Of a DNA stretch of 32,419 nt, positions 11,701-22,398 are shown piece by piece; position 1 is the stretch's first letter; every line of letters starts with the position of its first letter. Source of the stretch: Acanthaster planci (Eukaryota; Echinodermata; Asteroidea; Valvatida; Acanthasteridae). Under the pieces are notes generated by a model that saw nothing but the letters and a program-made list of their open reading frames with translations, searched no databases and was not told the DNA's origin. The position numbers and the translations under genes were made by a program. The stretch is from positions 1,495,723 to 1,528,141 of the forward strand of contig NW_019091372.1 of assembly GCF_001949145.1 (NCBI RefSeq), written 5' to 3'.

Positions 11701-14700
11701 CACCAGATCCCACCGCCAACCTCAGCTACGCAGATCAGCAGCAAGAAAGTGAAGAACTGAGCCAAGACAAATAGCGGGGAACCAATAATCAGGAAGTCCA
11801 CTTTCATGTATAATGAATAACCACTTACTCATTCAAGAGTCTGATATTCTGGACAGCCACCTATTTCATGCAATTCAAATTTGGCTAGAGAAAAAAATGA
11901 TAAGCCATTTTCAGTTAAAATGTGAATCATCCCTTTCAACGGGATTCAACCTACATCCCAGCTAAACACGTCAGAATGCAATTGAGGTGGGAAAGTTGTT
12001 TTCAACTGTTGAAATTGTCAACATTACAAGCAGGGTATAATGAGATCAATTTGCTAAATTTGGAGTTAACATGTTGCACCTGTCAATCAATTCCCTTTAG
12101 GCTTTTGCTGTTTGAGTAACACCACCTCTCCTCTAAACGTATAACTGGCCCTTTTCCAAAACTTGGCTTCGTATCTGATGTGGCTCTATCTCCAGTTCTA
12201 CCACCAGCTTCAAATGTCCACTGGAGTAACCCAGCCTGAATACTCCACAGCTCTGGTTTCATGTTGGCACACTGAGCTGGATGATGTCACCTGAGAGACT
12301 GAAATTTATGACACTGTGGCCTGAAGGTGGACCCTCAAACAATCAAACAAGCTATTAAGGGATGGTAGTCGGGTGCTTGCCCAGAGGCCTTGTTCGGGCC
12401 TGAAACAAACCCAGCATTGTTTAGGAAAAGCCTGATACATGTATCAGCTCTTTGGCTGAAAAATGGCCTCCCTGTGAGATTGAAGAAATCCCCAATCATT
12501 CCTAAGTTGTCATGGTGACATGCAATACAAAGCAGGGCCAGCAAAATGCAAGTAGCACCCAGTGACCATCTTTGTGAAGGGCGCCCTCTTCAGTTCAGGT
12601 GCAGAGACCGATAAGGGGATGAGAAAGCCCCTCCCCTCCCCCGGCCACCTACCATGCCCAGGAGGACGGTGTTCTCCATGCAGGCCCCGCAGCACCCCAG
12701 GAAGCCCACCAGCATCATCAGCCCACCAACGCCGATGATGACATAGACAGCGATGTAGTATTCCTTCAAGTCACCCGACGCCGTCGCGTACTGCTGGACA
12801 CTGGGCTCAAAGCACAGCCACAGGCCCACACCAAGAAGGGCACAACCGCACAGCTGCAGAGAAGTTGAAAAAAATGATATCACACGCTACAAATAGATAT
12901 GATGACATCACATTCTATAAATAGATCAAAGGGCGTCATATGATAGATCAAATGTCATCAGTCTTGGGCAGGTACAAAGCCAATAATGTCACATATTACA
13001 AGTACAATACAAATCTAGGATGTCATGAATTCTTGTTTAAATGTCAGTGGTAAGCAGGCAGTGCATGCAGGAGAAAAAATGACATATCCGAGAAACAATC
13101 ACCAGAGGTTATGAGAGTCCCACAGCGGCGTAGGGTCTATGGTAAGCATTAATTTGTCATCTGCCTAAGGCATCCCTTAAAATATTCATTTCTTGTGCTC
13201 TGGGTACCGGGCACCAACTTTTATCAGCAAAACACCTTGATGGAGATCTCATCAGTTTCCCAATTGTTCAAAATATCCCAATACCCAGGAATATCCTGAT
13301 GAAACAAAAACCCCCAAATAAGAAAAAATCCTGACAAATCTCACCCCCGACAAATGAACTGATTCGGAAATGATATCCTGGTTCAGAGTCACAGATTTTT
13401 TCATGGGTCCACTTGAACTTGGGGCCCAATGGGCTAATAATACAATACCTTTAACAGAATACTTCCCAATCTCACAAGAGATTATTCTTTTCTCCACTGC
13501 ATGTATCTGTTTACACAGCAGAGCCACTCAACCTCTCCCCTACACCAGTAGTATGTTTTACATTCCAGGAATTCATGGTCCTGATAACTTCAGAGGAGAG
13601 TCCTTCTAAGGCAGCTGTGGTGAATGCTGTAGGCCTATGCACAGCTACTATATTTAATGTCCTTGTTGAGGGGTGGACAGTAGGAGCTTGGGTAGGGAAG
13701 ATAATTAAGGTTCTTTTTTTTTGGGGGGGGGGGACAAATCCTACACTGCTGAGAATTACTGTCCATTAGGCGATGGACATTTTGAGCCCGGCAATTAAAC
13801 CACTGCAGGACATGCCCAAGAGGCAGACAGAAATGGATGTCACACAGAAATCAATGCTGATTTTGTGCACATTCAAACGAAGACTACAGGTTATCAGTGC
13901 ATGCCGCATCGGGGCCATCTGACGCACGGACCAGAGTGTGGCTTTCACAGGTAAGTATCACAGTGCCCTAAACAGGTCATGTGCTGGGACCATCACCTTC
14001 AAAGGTACTATACTTTTCAAACAAGACTGACAGATTGACCAACGGGTCAAATGGAGCGCAAGGTGCAACTTGCCAATCTGTCGCTCACTTGAGGGTTTCC
14101 TCATAGGAGATCTTGAACAGAGCTGTACACTGAGCGTCTACTAATTAATTCATCTAGAAGAACAATATAATGAAGTTGTTTTAATTGAGTTAACGTGTAA
14201 ACATACGTGTACATTTATGACACATGTTAATGTACGATGGAGTAATTCAACCATTTTGTAAATTTGGAGTACTTTCATGGGGATGGGAGTTTTAGTTGAC
14301 TTTCAGAGCCAAGCCCTTGGTTTGGTGACTAGTCCCTGCATGAACAAGTACAGCACCTGCGTGCCAAGGCAAGAGAATGCTTATATAGAAATCTACAATC
14401 CAATATGTCATCACCAGCCCACAGCCATGCCAGACATTGATTAACAAACAAATATCCGAGGTGGTCCCTGATGAGCCTCCCATCAGCCAATCAAGACTAG
14501 GGAAAGCCAGGCTATGGAGTGACCCCTGTCAACCTTGGCTTGCCTGGGCCTAGCCCCACCAAAAGACCTGTGCTTGATGACACTCAAGGGGGGGGGAGAG
14601 AACAGACCATAGACTTGCCAACAAGTGCAGCTGCTGACCTCTTCTCTGCACACTCATGGGTACTTGAAATTTGAAAATTTCTGTGTGGACTTCATAACCC

Positions 14701-17700
14701 TTGGCTGGCCAGAACGATAGGGAAAACTGCACCAATTAGACTTGCCCGAGTCTGCTACACGTACTTGTCAGTAAACCAAGGATATCCTTTCAGTTTCACT
14801 GACAGGTGACCTCTAGAACTTGGCCAGAGATTCGAGACCTTCTCAGGATTCCTCATTGCACACATGCCATGTTCAAACAATTTCAAACTGTTCATACGCC
14901 CTTGGATCCAAACCAAACCTTCCCTCAATACATATAGACCCATGTCTCCAGTTTATGGAGCTACCAAGTTCCTTTAAAGTCCCAATATCAGGGATCCCTT
15001 TACAATGCCGGCCTTCATAAAATTAGCATTGGACAGACCACAGGATATCCTTTGAGAGAATTAAAAAAAAAAAAAAAACAACTAAACATCATTTCCACAG
15101 ACACAACTCCACAATTGCTTTGATTACAGTAAATGTTTATCATGTAGGAAACCAGTTTAAAGCCAAGCTGTGTTTTTTTCTTGGGTGGAGAGTACTCTAT
15201 TTAGTTGTTGCTTTCTTCTTTTTTTTTCAGAACACTTGGGTGAAAAGTGAAACTTTCAATACCTGACTGTGAAACCATTTTGAAGGGAAATCCAGAGCTT
15301 TGTCATACAGGGGCTCATAGGAACACACAGTATTTTATTGTAATTTGTTGATTGACAAAAGGAAGTGAATGTACAGCCACAATTAATGGATACATGTTTG
15401 TCAGTCAATGCGAACTGTGACAATGTGAGAGAAGCAACTCTTTTGACTGGACACGTACACGGCTGAGCATACCTTGTGTGCAAGTGCCCCTGAAGAAGGT
15501 CTCTCAAGGGGTGCAGGAACGGATTGTCTAACATGTAGGCCCTACATAATATCTCCGGCATGGTACAAGATTAGGCTGATGTGTAAAACTTACAAACTAC
15601 AGAGAAAACACATCCTACATTTTTAGAACCTGGTTCTTGACGTACACGTAAAAAGGGAGGTTGTTTATTTGGATTCCTTTTTCCTGGTCTGTTTTAAGAC
15701 ACAGTGGAATTCTGAAATCCTCCTCCGTTTTCTCCAGTTTCCTTTGATCACAATCAAATATGCATACAGGCACGCACAGTGACTGAAATTCCCTTTGATC
15801 GTATTCCGCGCCGGGAGACACATGACAGACACAGTACATGCGGGTCTCACACTTGAACGAACTGTACGCTGTCAACAACAGAATGCAAGCACTGCATCTG
15901 CATGTACCAGCGGATCAGAGGGGCAAATCACAAGACCAGAGTGTGTACCCACAGAGTGTGCGCGCCAACAACAACATTTTCATTTACAACCAACAGATCT
16001 GGGCCAGAGCGGAACTTGACTGAGTGCAATTGCTGGGGGCGGATCGGGGGGGGGGGCATGAGGGACGCATGCCCCTCTTTTTTTTACACCAAACAGAATA
16101 ATAAATAAACAGAAAAGGAGAAAAAGAGGGAGGTAGGGAGAAGGGAAAAAGACGGGTCATACTGCAAACACTGAGGCGTCTGCCTGAAATTGCACCACAG
16201 AGAGCACCTAGAAGCCAAAATGGCCCCGGACTCCATGCCGTAAGGGCTTCACTCTACATGCTCGTGGGCATTTTAGTTTGCCACTGCTGCTTTAGTTCAC
16301 ACCCCCCCCTTGGATAATCCAGGATCACACCCCCTCTCCCTTTAGGAAAATCTTAGGGTCTGCTGATGATTGCTTTAAGTTGTACCCTTTCCACTGGATT
16401 TCACATTCACGCTACTCAACAACCCTGCATCAAATAACACAGGTACCATTTGTGGGGTTGTTCTAGGTATTGGTGATTGAACTGCTTAACCTTGGACTAA
16501 CAATGGGCTGGAAAGATGCTTATGATCTCCTGCCTATGGCAAATAAACAAGTTGGCTCAAATGTTAATGAGGTCTCTGCCAAGGCCTAACTGTGAAAAAA
16601 GTTTCTCATCAGGTTTTTTTTTTTATAAAACAAAGACAGGTGGTCAGTTTTTTTCTTTTAATTACTTCCACAGCAGAGTTTTTCCAAGATGGCACACGGA
16701 TTTCATTCTCTGGACTCTTCTAGTGACATTTTTAAGTATAAGGTCCCCCCACCAAAAAATACTTGGTCTCTGGTCAGACCAAAGTTCCAGAATTGATGCG
16801 GCGATGCAGGTTTTTTTTGGGGGGGATGGGGTTGGATTTTTAAGACTGGCAACGGACACGGAAATGAGTGGCATATTTCATCAAAGAGCAACGGCTAGCA
16901 GTAGCACGTCTCACATCATGCCGCCGTTGTTTGTTGATCAGCTAGCTGCAACTTTGTAACCTACCCACGGTCTGCTGTTTGTGTTCGACATCAACATTAC
17001 GCAGTCGTAACGGATCTATCACTGGGTACGAGCTACCCACGAGTTAGTCTGGTTCCTTGAACAAATTCCCCTTCTGACTTGAGGACTTGCGGCCGGGAAT
17101 CAGTCCACTCGTGAACATTCAGGCCGTATGGAAATAGAGGGTGCTGTTTTGAAATTTTTGAGAAAAAATGGAGAAAAAAAATGGACGCGCATGTTTAGAA
17201 ATGACGCGCGCGCTGACCAGAGACCAATTATTTTTTTTAGCCTAAGTACAGATGCTCTAATGTTTTAAACAAATTTACAGCTATATGTGCAAATGTGAAA
17301 AAAAAGGAAATGAAATCAAAAATGGAAAAAGATAAAAAATTGGCAACTGCAACAAAATGAAGGGGGAATGAGAAACTATTTTTTTTTATTAAGGCTAATC
17401 TCTTTCCCAGAGAATACCTATCGGCTTGGATTGGTACAGCTGTTAGTGTTGGGTACCAGCACATAAGAAAGGCCCGGTGAGTGTACCTGTACAATATGTA
17501 GGTTATTTTGGGAATACTTCCCCGGTGCCCAAAGGGCCATCAGGTGTAGCTATAAACCATCATTAACCAACTATAGCATGTTGGAATTTCCCACCTGAAA
17601 ACACTGTACTCTACAAATTGGTGTGGGAATTCCCAAGGTTGCATCACCCTGTCTAAATATTTGTAATGATAAGTTTTCAGGTTGATAGGAGCTTAGCATT

Positions 17701-20700
17701 CCGGCAATGTTTGTGTAATAACTGACAGGTGCACTCCTGAATTCCCCCATTACTGTCCCTGCTGCATCCTTTTCCTGAGTTTTTCGCAATATGGTCCGAC
17801 ACATTCAGAGTTCCCTTTGTGGTAAATCATGCTACTGCATGCAGTCAAGAATACACGCTGATGTTCATCTTTTTGATTGCCTCTCTGGTAACCGAAGCTT
17901 CATCTAGACCCAGAATTTTTTTTGGGGGGGGGGGAAATCCAATAGACTGATTCTGAACAATATTTTGTGGATGATAACGTTAATCCAACATGTTGCTGAC
18001 TCAGTCCAGCAAAGTGAGGACTGTCATCCATTTGGATAGTTTTAAAGGGGGCCTACACTGTCTGTCCATTCCTCCACGGTCTGTCATTGTTTTATGTCTC
18101 CATCCACTTTGTTACAGAGTTGCTTTCGTCCTTCAAATGTGATAATTATACTGCTGAATTTACTTCAAAAACAGGACTGAGGGGGAATTAACCATCTATC
18201 AGTCCCTCTCTTCAGCATATTGCAAGCTAACCTGAAAGGTGTCCTTGGGTATGATGGAATGTATATGGCACGTAACCAGAAGTAAATATTTGGTTGACCA
18301 AAACTGTGACACTGACTCTTGAAGTCAGCAAACTCCTCAGTGGTCAAGGTTGTGCCCCTAACCACTTGACAAGAATGGCCAGAAGTATGTGTAACTACAT
18401 ATATAAGATGGGGCTACCAGTCTTTTCTTTTCTTTTTTTTGACGTTATACATGTGTATTTAAAAAATTATCTTACCCAAAGTGTTGTCGCAAAACACCGG
18501 TTATTATGAAAAGATAATTCACAGATGATTTCAAATATCGTTACACGAATTTTTGCATGAATCCATCGGTTAATTAAATAGTTTTTAATCTGTGAACACT
18601 TCTTTCTAATTTTATCACAATGCACCAAACCTGCCAGTCCCCAAACCTCCTTGCTTTCCAAGTGAGGTGGTAATCTTTTTTACTCCATCACACAAGCAGG
18701 AAAGCTAGCAAGAAAGTAGACTTTTCATTCAAAAAAAATTACCCCAAATCCTGAGATATTTATATGTGAATCCCTCAAACTCTGACTCTCAAAAAATTAA
18801 TAAAGAAGTCCTTCATACATGTAACTTAGTAGGGCTGTGCTGAATATCTGAATAACTGAATATTCGATCGATTGTTGAATATTTGAATATTATTTTTTGA
18901 ATTTGAATATTGAAATGTAAAATTCATGAAAAGGAAGGGAAAATTTTCTTTCATTTTAAATGACAAAAAATGCACTATGGAGGCTTGTTGCAAGCAGTTT
19001 CAAATGAAAAGCGTCAGAAATCCTACAGTGATTTAAAAAGCAAATTAGTCATTGAACAATTTAATAGGAGTAGAACTCTCCAACAGGGCAAGAAGTCTTG
19101 TTCAATTTTAAATCTTGCTAAATCGTAGCTGAAGATACTCCTAGATGTGAGAAGCTATTACATGTATATTGATTATAATGTGCAATTGTGTGTGTCATTT
19201 CAACTGATTTTGTTCATCAACAATCTGCCCCTCGGTGTGACCAAATATTCTGATAGTGATCAAATTGAAGGTTCAAAGAGTAAATTATTAGAATTTATAA
19301 CTTAGCATTTGGTCCTCATGTAATCTCTGAACCGAATCCTCAGAAACCACATTTTAAAATTCAAATAAGTGAGTTCTGTTCCCTCCCCACACTTTGCAGA
19401 CCTCACACTGTAGCCCACTTGAAATTCACTTTTGGTACCATCATTGTAACAAAAAAAAAAGAAAAAAAAAAGGAAAGTTCTACTGCTTGGTTTTAAAAAA
19501 AATGAACGCAAGAAGGAGGAAGGAAATTTCGGGTCAAAGGTATGTATAGGAGGAACTAAGTGGAAATAAAAGATGGAATCATTGGAGATGCAGACCTGGA
19601 GGGAGGAAAGAGAAAGTTTCTCACCAACCCCAAAATGTTACGTCATGCATCACACTCGCACTCTCTCTCCCAAATTCCTGGATTTTACAAACATGGTTTG
19701 TAACTTTCCGGAATTTCCATGCGGACGGTTATGGCACACAAAAATTCCCCCTTGAATGGGTGTGGTGAAATCACATGAACCCAAACCACCAGAAACGCTC
19801 TGCATATCATCTACACCTGCCAGGAATAAACTTCATCGGAACCGCTCTGAATGTACCGTAAATAATTTTTCCTCGAACAGGTCAAAGGGGAACTTTTGGA
19901 CTGATACAAACGTGTGGCAAAGTGTAACTTGTAAGCACTTGTAAACCAACAATGCTAAGATGGCACCCAAATTTGCATGCACGATGACAGCCTTGTCCTC
20001 AAACAAGGAAATGGTCTCAAGTGAAAGAAAAGACGGCGAAATCCACACCGAGGAGGAAACGTTCTGAGTTATTATCATTCAACACAGGCCTCTGAACAAA
20101 CTTTCATGCTGTCAAGAGATAGCACAACAGTACAATTGTCATGTCCATTCCACAGTTTGCTTTGGATTCTCGATCATCTGACTAGCTTGGCTGTATTTGT
20201 ACAAGTACTTCACGGTACATGTAAATGAACTGAACTGCTTGAGGGAATAAAACAAAACTCTATGCAGGGTTGGCTTTGTTCAAAGATCGAACAGGTTTCG
20301 ATTTATTCACTTGTGGCAACAGCATACGCAGGCACTGAAACTGAAAGCAACACAGACAAATGCACATTTTCAAAAACATGATGCTTAAACCCTAACCCTC
20401 CCAAATCCTCCAAAATCTTTTTCTGCAAAGTGGAGGAATTTGGAGGATTCAGGGTGTATGGACAAATTGCATGGCTGATTTCGAAGGATGCCATACGTGA
20501 AGGTCTTGGATTAGACCTTATCTTGTCTGTGCTTAGTGAAGCACAAATTCAGCCCGACATTTCTTTTGAATCAACCACACTGCTCAAGAGTGCCATTCGC
20601 ACTGCCTCAACATGATGACAGGAATTGCCGGAGGATTTTGAAGGATTATGGCAGTAGGCACACCTCCAAATGACATTTTCAAGAAATTTTGGAGGATTTG

Positions 20701-21336
20701 GGCTGAATGCAATTTTTGATGTTGAAAATCAGAGGATTTCAGAGGATTCAGGATGGTTCCTAGTGGGTTAGGGTTAAATTAAACATGTTTACCTCTTTGT
20801 GGAGACCACCTGAACAACCCCAAAACCCCAAACAAACACCTCCAGTCATGCCAGTCTTTTCTGTCAATCCTCCGTAAAACTTTATCCAACATGATAAACA
20901 TGACGGCCAATGTTCTGACACACAATCACTGAGTTTATCATAATTTCAAGCCCCTACCCTCGCCTCTCCACCAAGCTCAACATCTAGTCGAAGAGACAAT
21001 GATGTTTACCAAATTTTTCAAACTAGTTAAAAGGTATTCCTCAATGGTTTCGTTTATAGTAAACTACCTGGACGTTATGTGAAAGTCACGCCAAACTAAG
21101 TCTCAACAAAAATGTTAATCTTTCCAGAACTGCGCTGTCAAGACTCCATGGTTGGAGAAAAAATATTAGACCTCAGCTCCACGGGCTCCTTGGTCTATCC
21201 TGTCTATGGACGGACGTGACTGAGCAAACAAATTTTCCATTTGGGTCAAGATCTCTAAAACTTAACTTACCCAGAATAAAAAGTTGAACGCGAACATCAA
21301 ATACTTGACGCACGCAACACATCCCGTTACAGCCAT
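8710..21336 (-). CDS. Tetraspanin (CD9/CD151/TSPAN4-like), 7 coding exons, 249 aa
   Basis: Exons in transcript order: 21336-21271, 12853-12653, 11756-11660, 11093-11014, 10495-10352, 9921-9838, 8787-8710. All introns are GT-AG and the phases agree. The protein has a short cytoplasmic N terminus with C6 and C9, TM1 about 12-35, a small loop, TM2 about 56-75 followed by GCCGAC (75-80), TM3 about 88-107, a large extracellular loop about 108-209, TM4 about 210-236, and a short basic tail. Family hallmarks: N18, E101 and Q224 in TM1, TM3 and TM4; CCG at 151-153; PDSCC at 169-173; single loop cysteines C180 and C198. This gives six loop cysteines, hence probably three disulphides. Juxtamembrane cysteines (6, 9, 76, 77, 80, 233, 235, 236) are likely palmitoylated. 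The loop has no N-X-S/T sequon. Tetraspanins organise membrane microdomains with integrins and other partners at the plasma membrane; the partner here cannot be told. Family assignment is firm, the exact orthologue is not. Confidence 0.96.
9038..9227. mobile_element. TTAA-flanked MITE (piggyBac-like ends)
   Basis: The element is 190 bp including a TTAA at each end (9038-9041 and 9224-9227). Just inside are inverted ends CCCCTTCGCTCCGGGA and, reverse-complemented from the right, CCCCTTCGCGCCAGGA, matching at 14 of 16 positions. A TTAA target duplication next to termini beginning with CCC is the signature of the piggyBac superfamily. There is no transposase frame inside, so it would need a transposase from elsewhere. 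It sits in intron 6 of the tetraspanin. Confidence 0.75.
9510..9616. repeat. 17-bp minisatellite, 6.3 copies
   Basis: Six complete units of 17 bp with consensus CCATCTTCCACCTGCAC are followed by a partial CCATC. Units differ by only one or two C/T changes (units 2 and 4 have CTCCC where others have CTTCC; unit 6 has CTTGC). The tract lies in intron 6. The open frames crossing it on both strands arise from the repeat and are not genes. Confidence 0.95.
9838..9921 (-). CDS. Tetraspanin exon 6: last loop cysteine and start of TM4
   Basis: The exon is 84 bases (phase 0 at both ends) with acceptor TTGGGCAG and donor CAG|GTAAGG. It encodes residues 197-224, beginning GCTSALFKMLEDN and continuing into hydrophobic TM4, ending AVQ. 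An 84-base exon at this position is common in CD9/CD151-type tetraspanins. Q224 is the conserved polar residue of TM4. Confidence 0.96.
10352..10495 (-). CDS. Tetraspanin exon 5: CCG and PDSCC part of the large loop
   Basis: The exon is 144 bases, 48 codons, with acceptor ATATGAAG and donor GAA|GTAAGT. It encodes residues 149-196, starting LKCCGAVGPNDWED and containing RLPDSCC (167-173) and C180. CCG and PxSCC are the defining tetraspanin loop motifs. The acceptor was chosen because MQQQ of exon 4 then runs into LKCCG, as in relatives where a similar helix leads into (F/L)KCCG. Confidence 0.96.
10496..11013 (-). other. Tetraspanin intron 4
   Basis: The intron is 518 bases, with donor GTACAT and acceptor AAG. 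Nothing else recognisable is in it. Intron 5 (9922-10351, 430 bases, GTAAGT donor) and intron 3 (11094-11659, 566 bases, GTAGGC donor) are likewise empty apart from simple sequence. Confidence 0.8.
11014..11093 (-). CDS. Tetraspanin exon 4: helical part of the large loop
   Basis: The exon is 80 bases. Its first two bases complete the split glycine codon 122 (phase 1 entry), and it ends in phase 0 at CAG|GTACAT. Residues 123-148 include ILSTIREAYQEDNQ and end AVDNMQQQ, a charged amphipathic stretch matching the helix before CCG in tetraspanin loops. The phases on both sides force this reading. Confidence 0.92.
11660..11756 (-). CDS. Tetraspanin exon 3: TM3 and start of the large loop
   Basis: The exon is 97 bases, entering in phase 0 after TTGGCTCAG and leaving in phase 1 at AAAAG|GTAGGC. 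It encodes residues 90-121 plus the first base of codon 122: FFTFLLLICVAEVGGGIWCY and then a charged segment. The pattern FF.FLL....E....IW is the TM3 signature of CD9-type tetraspanins, and E101 is the conserved acidic residue in the membrane. Confidence 0.96.
11757..12652 (-). other. Tetraspanin intron 2
   Basis: The intron is 896 bases with a strong GTAGGT donor and a CAG acceptor. I see no other feature in it. Confidence 0.85.
12653..12853 (-). CDS. Tetraspanin exon 2: rest of TM1, small loop, TM2
   Basis: The exon is 201 bases, 67 codons, phase 0 at both ends, with acceptor TTCTCTGCAG and donor ATG|GTAGGT. It encodes residues 23-89: LCGCALLGVGLWL completes TM1, a short loop to about 54 follows, then TM2 with GGLMMLVGFLGCCGAC. 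The GxxMxxxGFxGCCGA pattern is one of the most conserved parts of the family. The joint after FLFW (exon 1) aligns residue for residue with CD9-type proteins. Confidence 0.97.
13714..13733. repeat. T9-G11 homopolymer compound
   Basis: Nine T are followed directly by eleven G. Similar T-then-G compounds occur at 16811-16825 (T8 G7) and 17916-17934 (T8 G11), all in the same orientation inside intron 1. The transcribed strand therefore carries C-run then A-run. Confidence 0.9.
18831..18920. repeat. GAATAT-rich patch, possible DNA-transposon end
   Basis: The patch begins TAGGGCTGTGC and continues with about seven GAATAT/GAATATT copies in AT-rich sequence. TAGGGCTGTGC followed by AT-rich repeats recalls termini of hAT-type elements, but I found no matching opposite end, so this is only a suggestion. 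Confidence 0.3.
20385..20777. mobile_element. TTAA-flanked MITE with CCCTAACCC ends
   Basis: The left end TTAAACCCTAACCC (20385-20398) mirrors the right end GGGTTAGGGTTAA (20765-20777), so both termini carry TTAA next to CCCTAACCC with one extra A on the left. TTAA plus CCCT termini suggests a piggyBac-type non-autonomous element of about 393 bp. Inside, GAGGATT motifs recur: inverted near the left end and directly in the right half (around 20630-20750). No transposase is encoded. It lies in intron 1 of the tetraspanin. Confidence 0.6.
21271..21336 (-). CDS. Tetraspanin exon 1: start codon and first half of TM1
   Basis: The 66 coding bases give MAVTGCVACVKYLMFAFNFL and then FW, ending at TGG|GTAAGT. 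This ATG has a G at -3 and a G at +4. The short N terminus with two cysteines, then a K-Y pair and FxFNFxFW, matches CD9-type tetraspanins closely. The frame is open upstream to another ATG at 21474, which would add 46 residues. I chose 21336 because tetraspanin N termini are short. Confidence 0.95.
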
Positions 21337-21600
21337 TTCGCCACTTTTCCAAACTTCTAAATTACAACAAAGTTTCAGGACCTCACGCGACGTCCACCTC
21401 TTTCGAAATTTGAGACTGAATGTAAACTCTTCCAATGGAGTTAGCTGCGTGTAGCCCGTTGGGCGCGTGAACAATTAATTCTGTTCGACACATTCACATA
21501 AGATTCTCACACAGAGTGCGGCTTATCGGGGCTGATTGGGCTACAAAAGCGCAGCTAGCCAAGATAAGCGGTACATTGCGCAGAGCAGGATATGGCAAGG
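21337..21600 (-). promoter_or_regulatory. Probable tetraspanin 5' UTR and promoter region
   Basis: Upstream of the start codon on the minus strand lie a CCAAT box (21535-21539) and a GATAAGC motif (21521-21527). A second GATAAGC on the plus strand at 21563-21569 forms an inverted pair with the first, centred near 21545. No TATA box is evident. The transcription start is unknown, and a further 5' non-coding exon cannot be excluded. Confidence 0.35.
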
Positions 21601-21861
21601 ATATTTAGGGATCGCCTGAAACAAAACAAAAACGGGGAAGAGTTCGGTAATGTCTGAAAACAGTTCAAAACCACATGAATAAACAGAAAATGTGGAATGC
21701 GTTGGACGACACTGGCCAAAATTGCGATGGTTTATTGTTTTGTATTCGCAAGGTGTTACGCAAGTGGTGGTGATCTAGTCGGTTGCAAAGTTCGTGACCA
21801 GAGTTTCCACATGCCATTACTGTTTATTTATGTACTGTACAGTATGTCTGGTTGACGAATT

Positions 21862-21900
21862 ATGGTGTACAAAAGTGCACGTCAGCGCCTCGTTCGGGAG
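21862..21900 (+). CDS. Candidate first exon of a divergent plus-strand gene
   Basis: An ATG with A at -3 and G at +4 follows an in-frame TGA at 21853-21855. It opens a 13-codon frame (MVYKSARQRLVRE) ending exactly at a good donor, GAG|GTAAGG. It lies about 525 bases from the tetraspanin ATG in head-to-head orientation. I could not find a phase-compatible second exon or recognise the peptide, so this may be chance. Confidence 0.2.
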
Positions 21901-22398
21901 GTAAGGGGAAACAATGTAGCCTATTGTTTCTTGTTTAGTTGTTTAAAAGTTCAGAGAGAGGAACACCATTCAGATCCGAATCGGACAGGTCAGCAGCCCA
22001 AATTCACATGAACACTCTAAATGCCGTGTTTTAATTCCTTTTTTTGCTGTTCACAACTGTTGACCCCCACGGTCTCCACAAGCTGTACTTTTCTGTGTTC
22101 TTTGCTCTGTGGTTTAAACTCAGAACTTTATCAAACTGAAATGCAACTGGGCCATTGCTTCAATCTTAGATTTTGACACCATTTTTATACCTTTAGAGGC
22201 CAACTACGTGGCGAAACATAACCCGCCATATTACAAGTAATAATTCCCTTCGCAAAGCTGGTGTTTCTTCATTTCTTACAGCCACAGAGCATGACACTTG
22301 CTCTGTTTAAGCTCTCAGTGGGATTCAGTGCGTAGCTAATGGCTACGCCTGAAGACGTACAGTGCACATGTAAAAAGGGAGCTAAGTGTCAAGCCCCA

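Larger units (their letters stand above)
12854..21270 (-). other. Tetraspanin intron 1 (about 8.4 kb)
   Basis: The intron is 8417 bases, far longer than the other introns of this gene. Its donor is the consensus GTAAGT. It contains a TTAA-flanked MITE (listed separately), an A16 run at 15063-15078, three T-run/G-run compounds (13714-13733, 16811-16825, 17916-17934), a G-run/A-run rich patch at 16046-16145 and an AT-rich GAATAT patch near 18835-18920. I found no convincing internal exon; open frames such as 16516-16959 show no known domain. Confidence 0.8.

Noticed and set aside
16516-16959. 147-codon plus-strand frame inside tetraspanin intron 1
   Set aside because: It crosses T and G homopolymers, is antisense to the gene and shows no domain.
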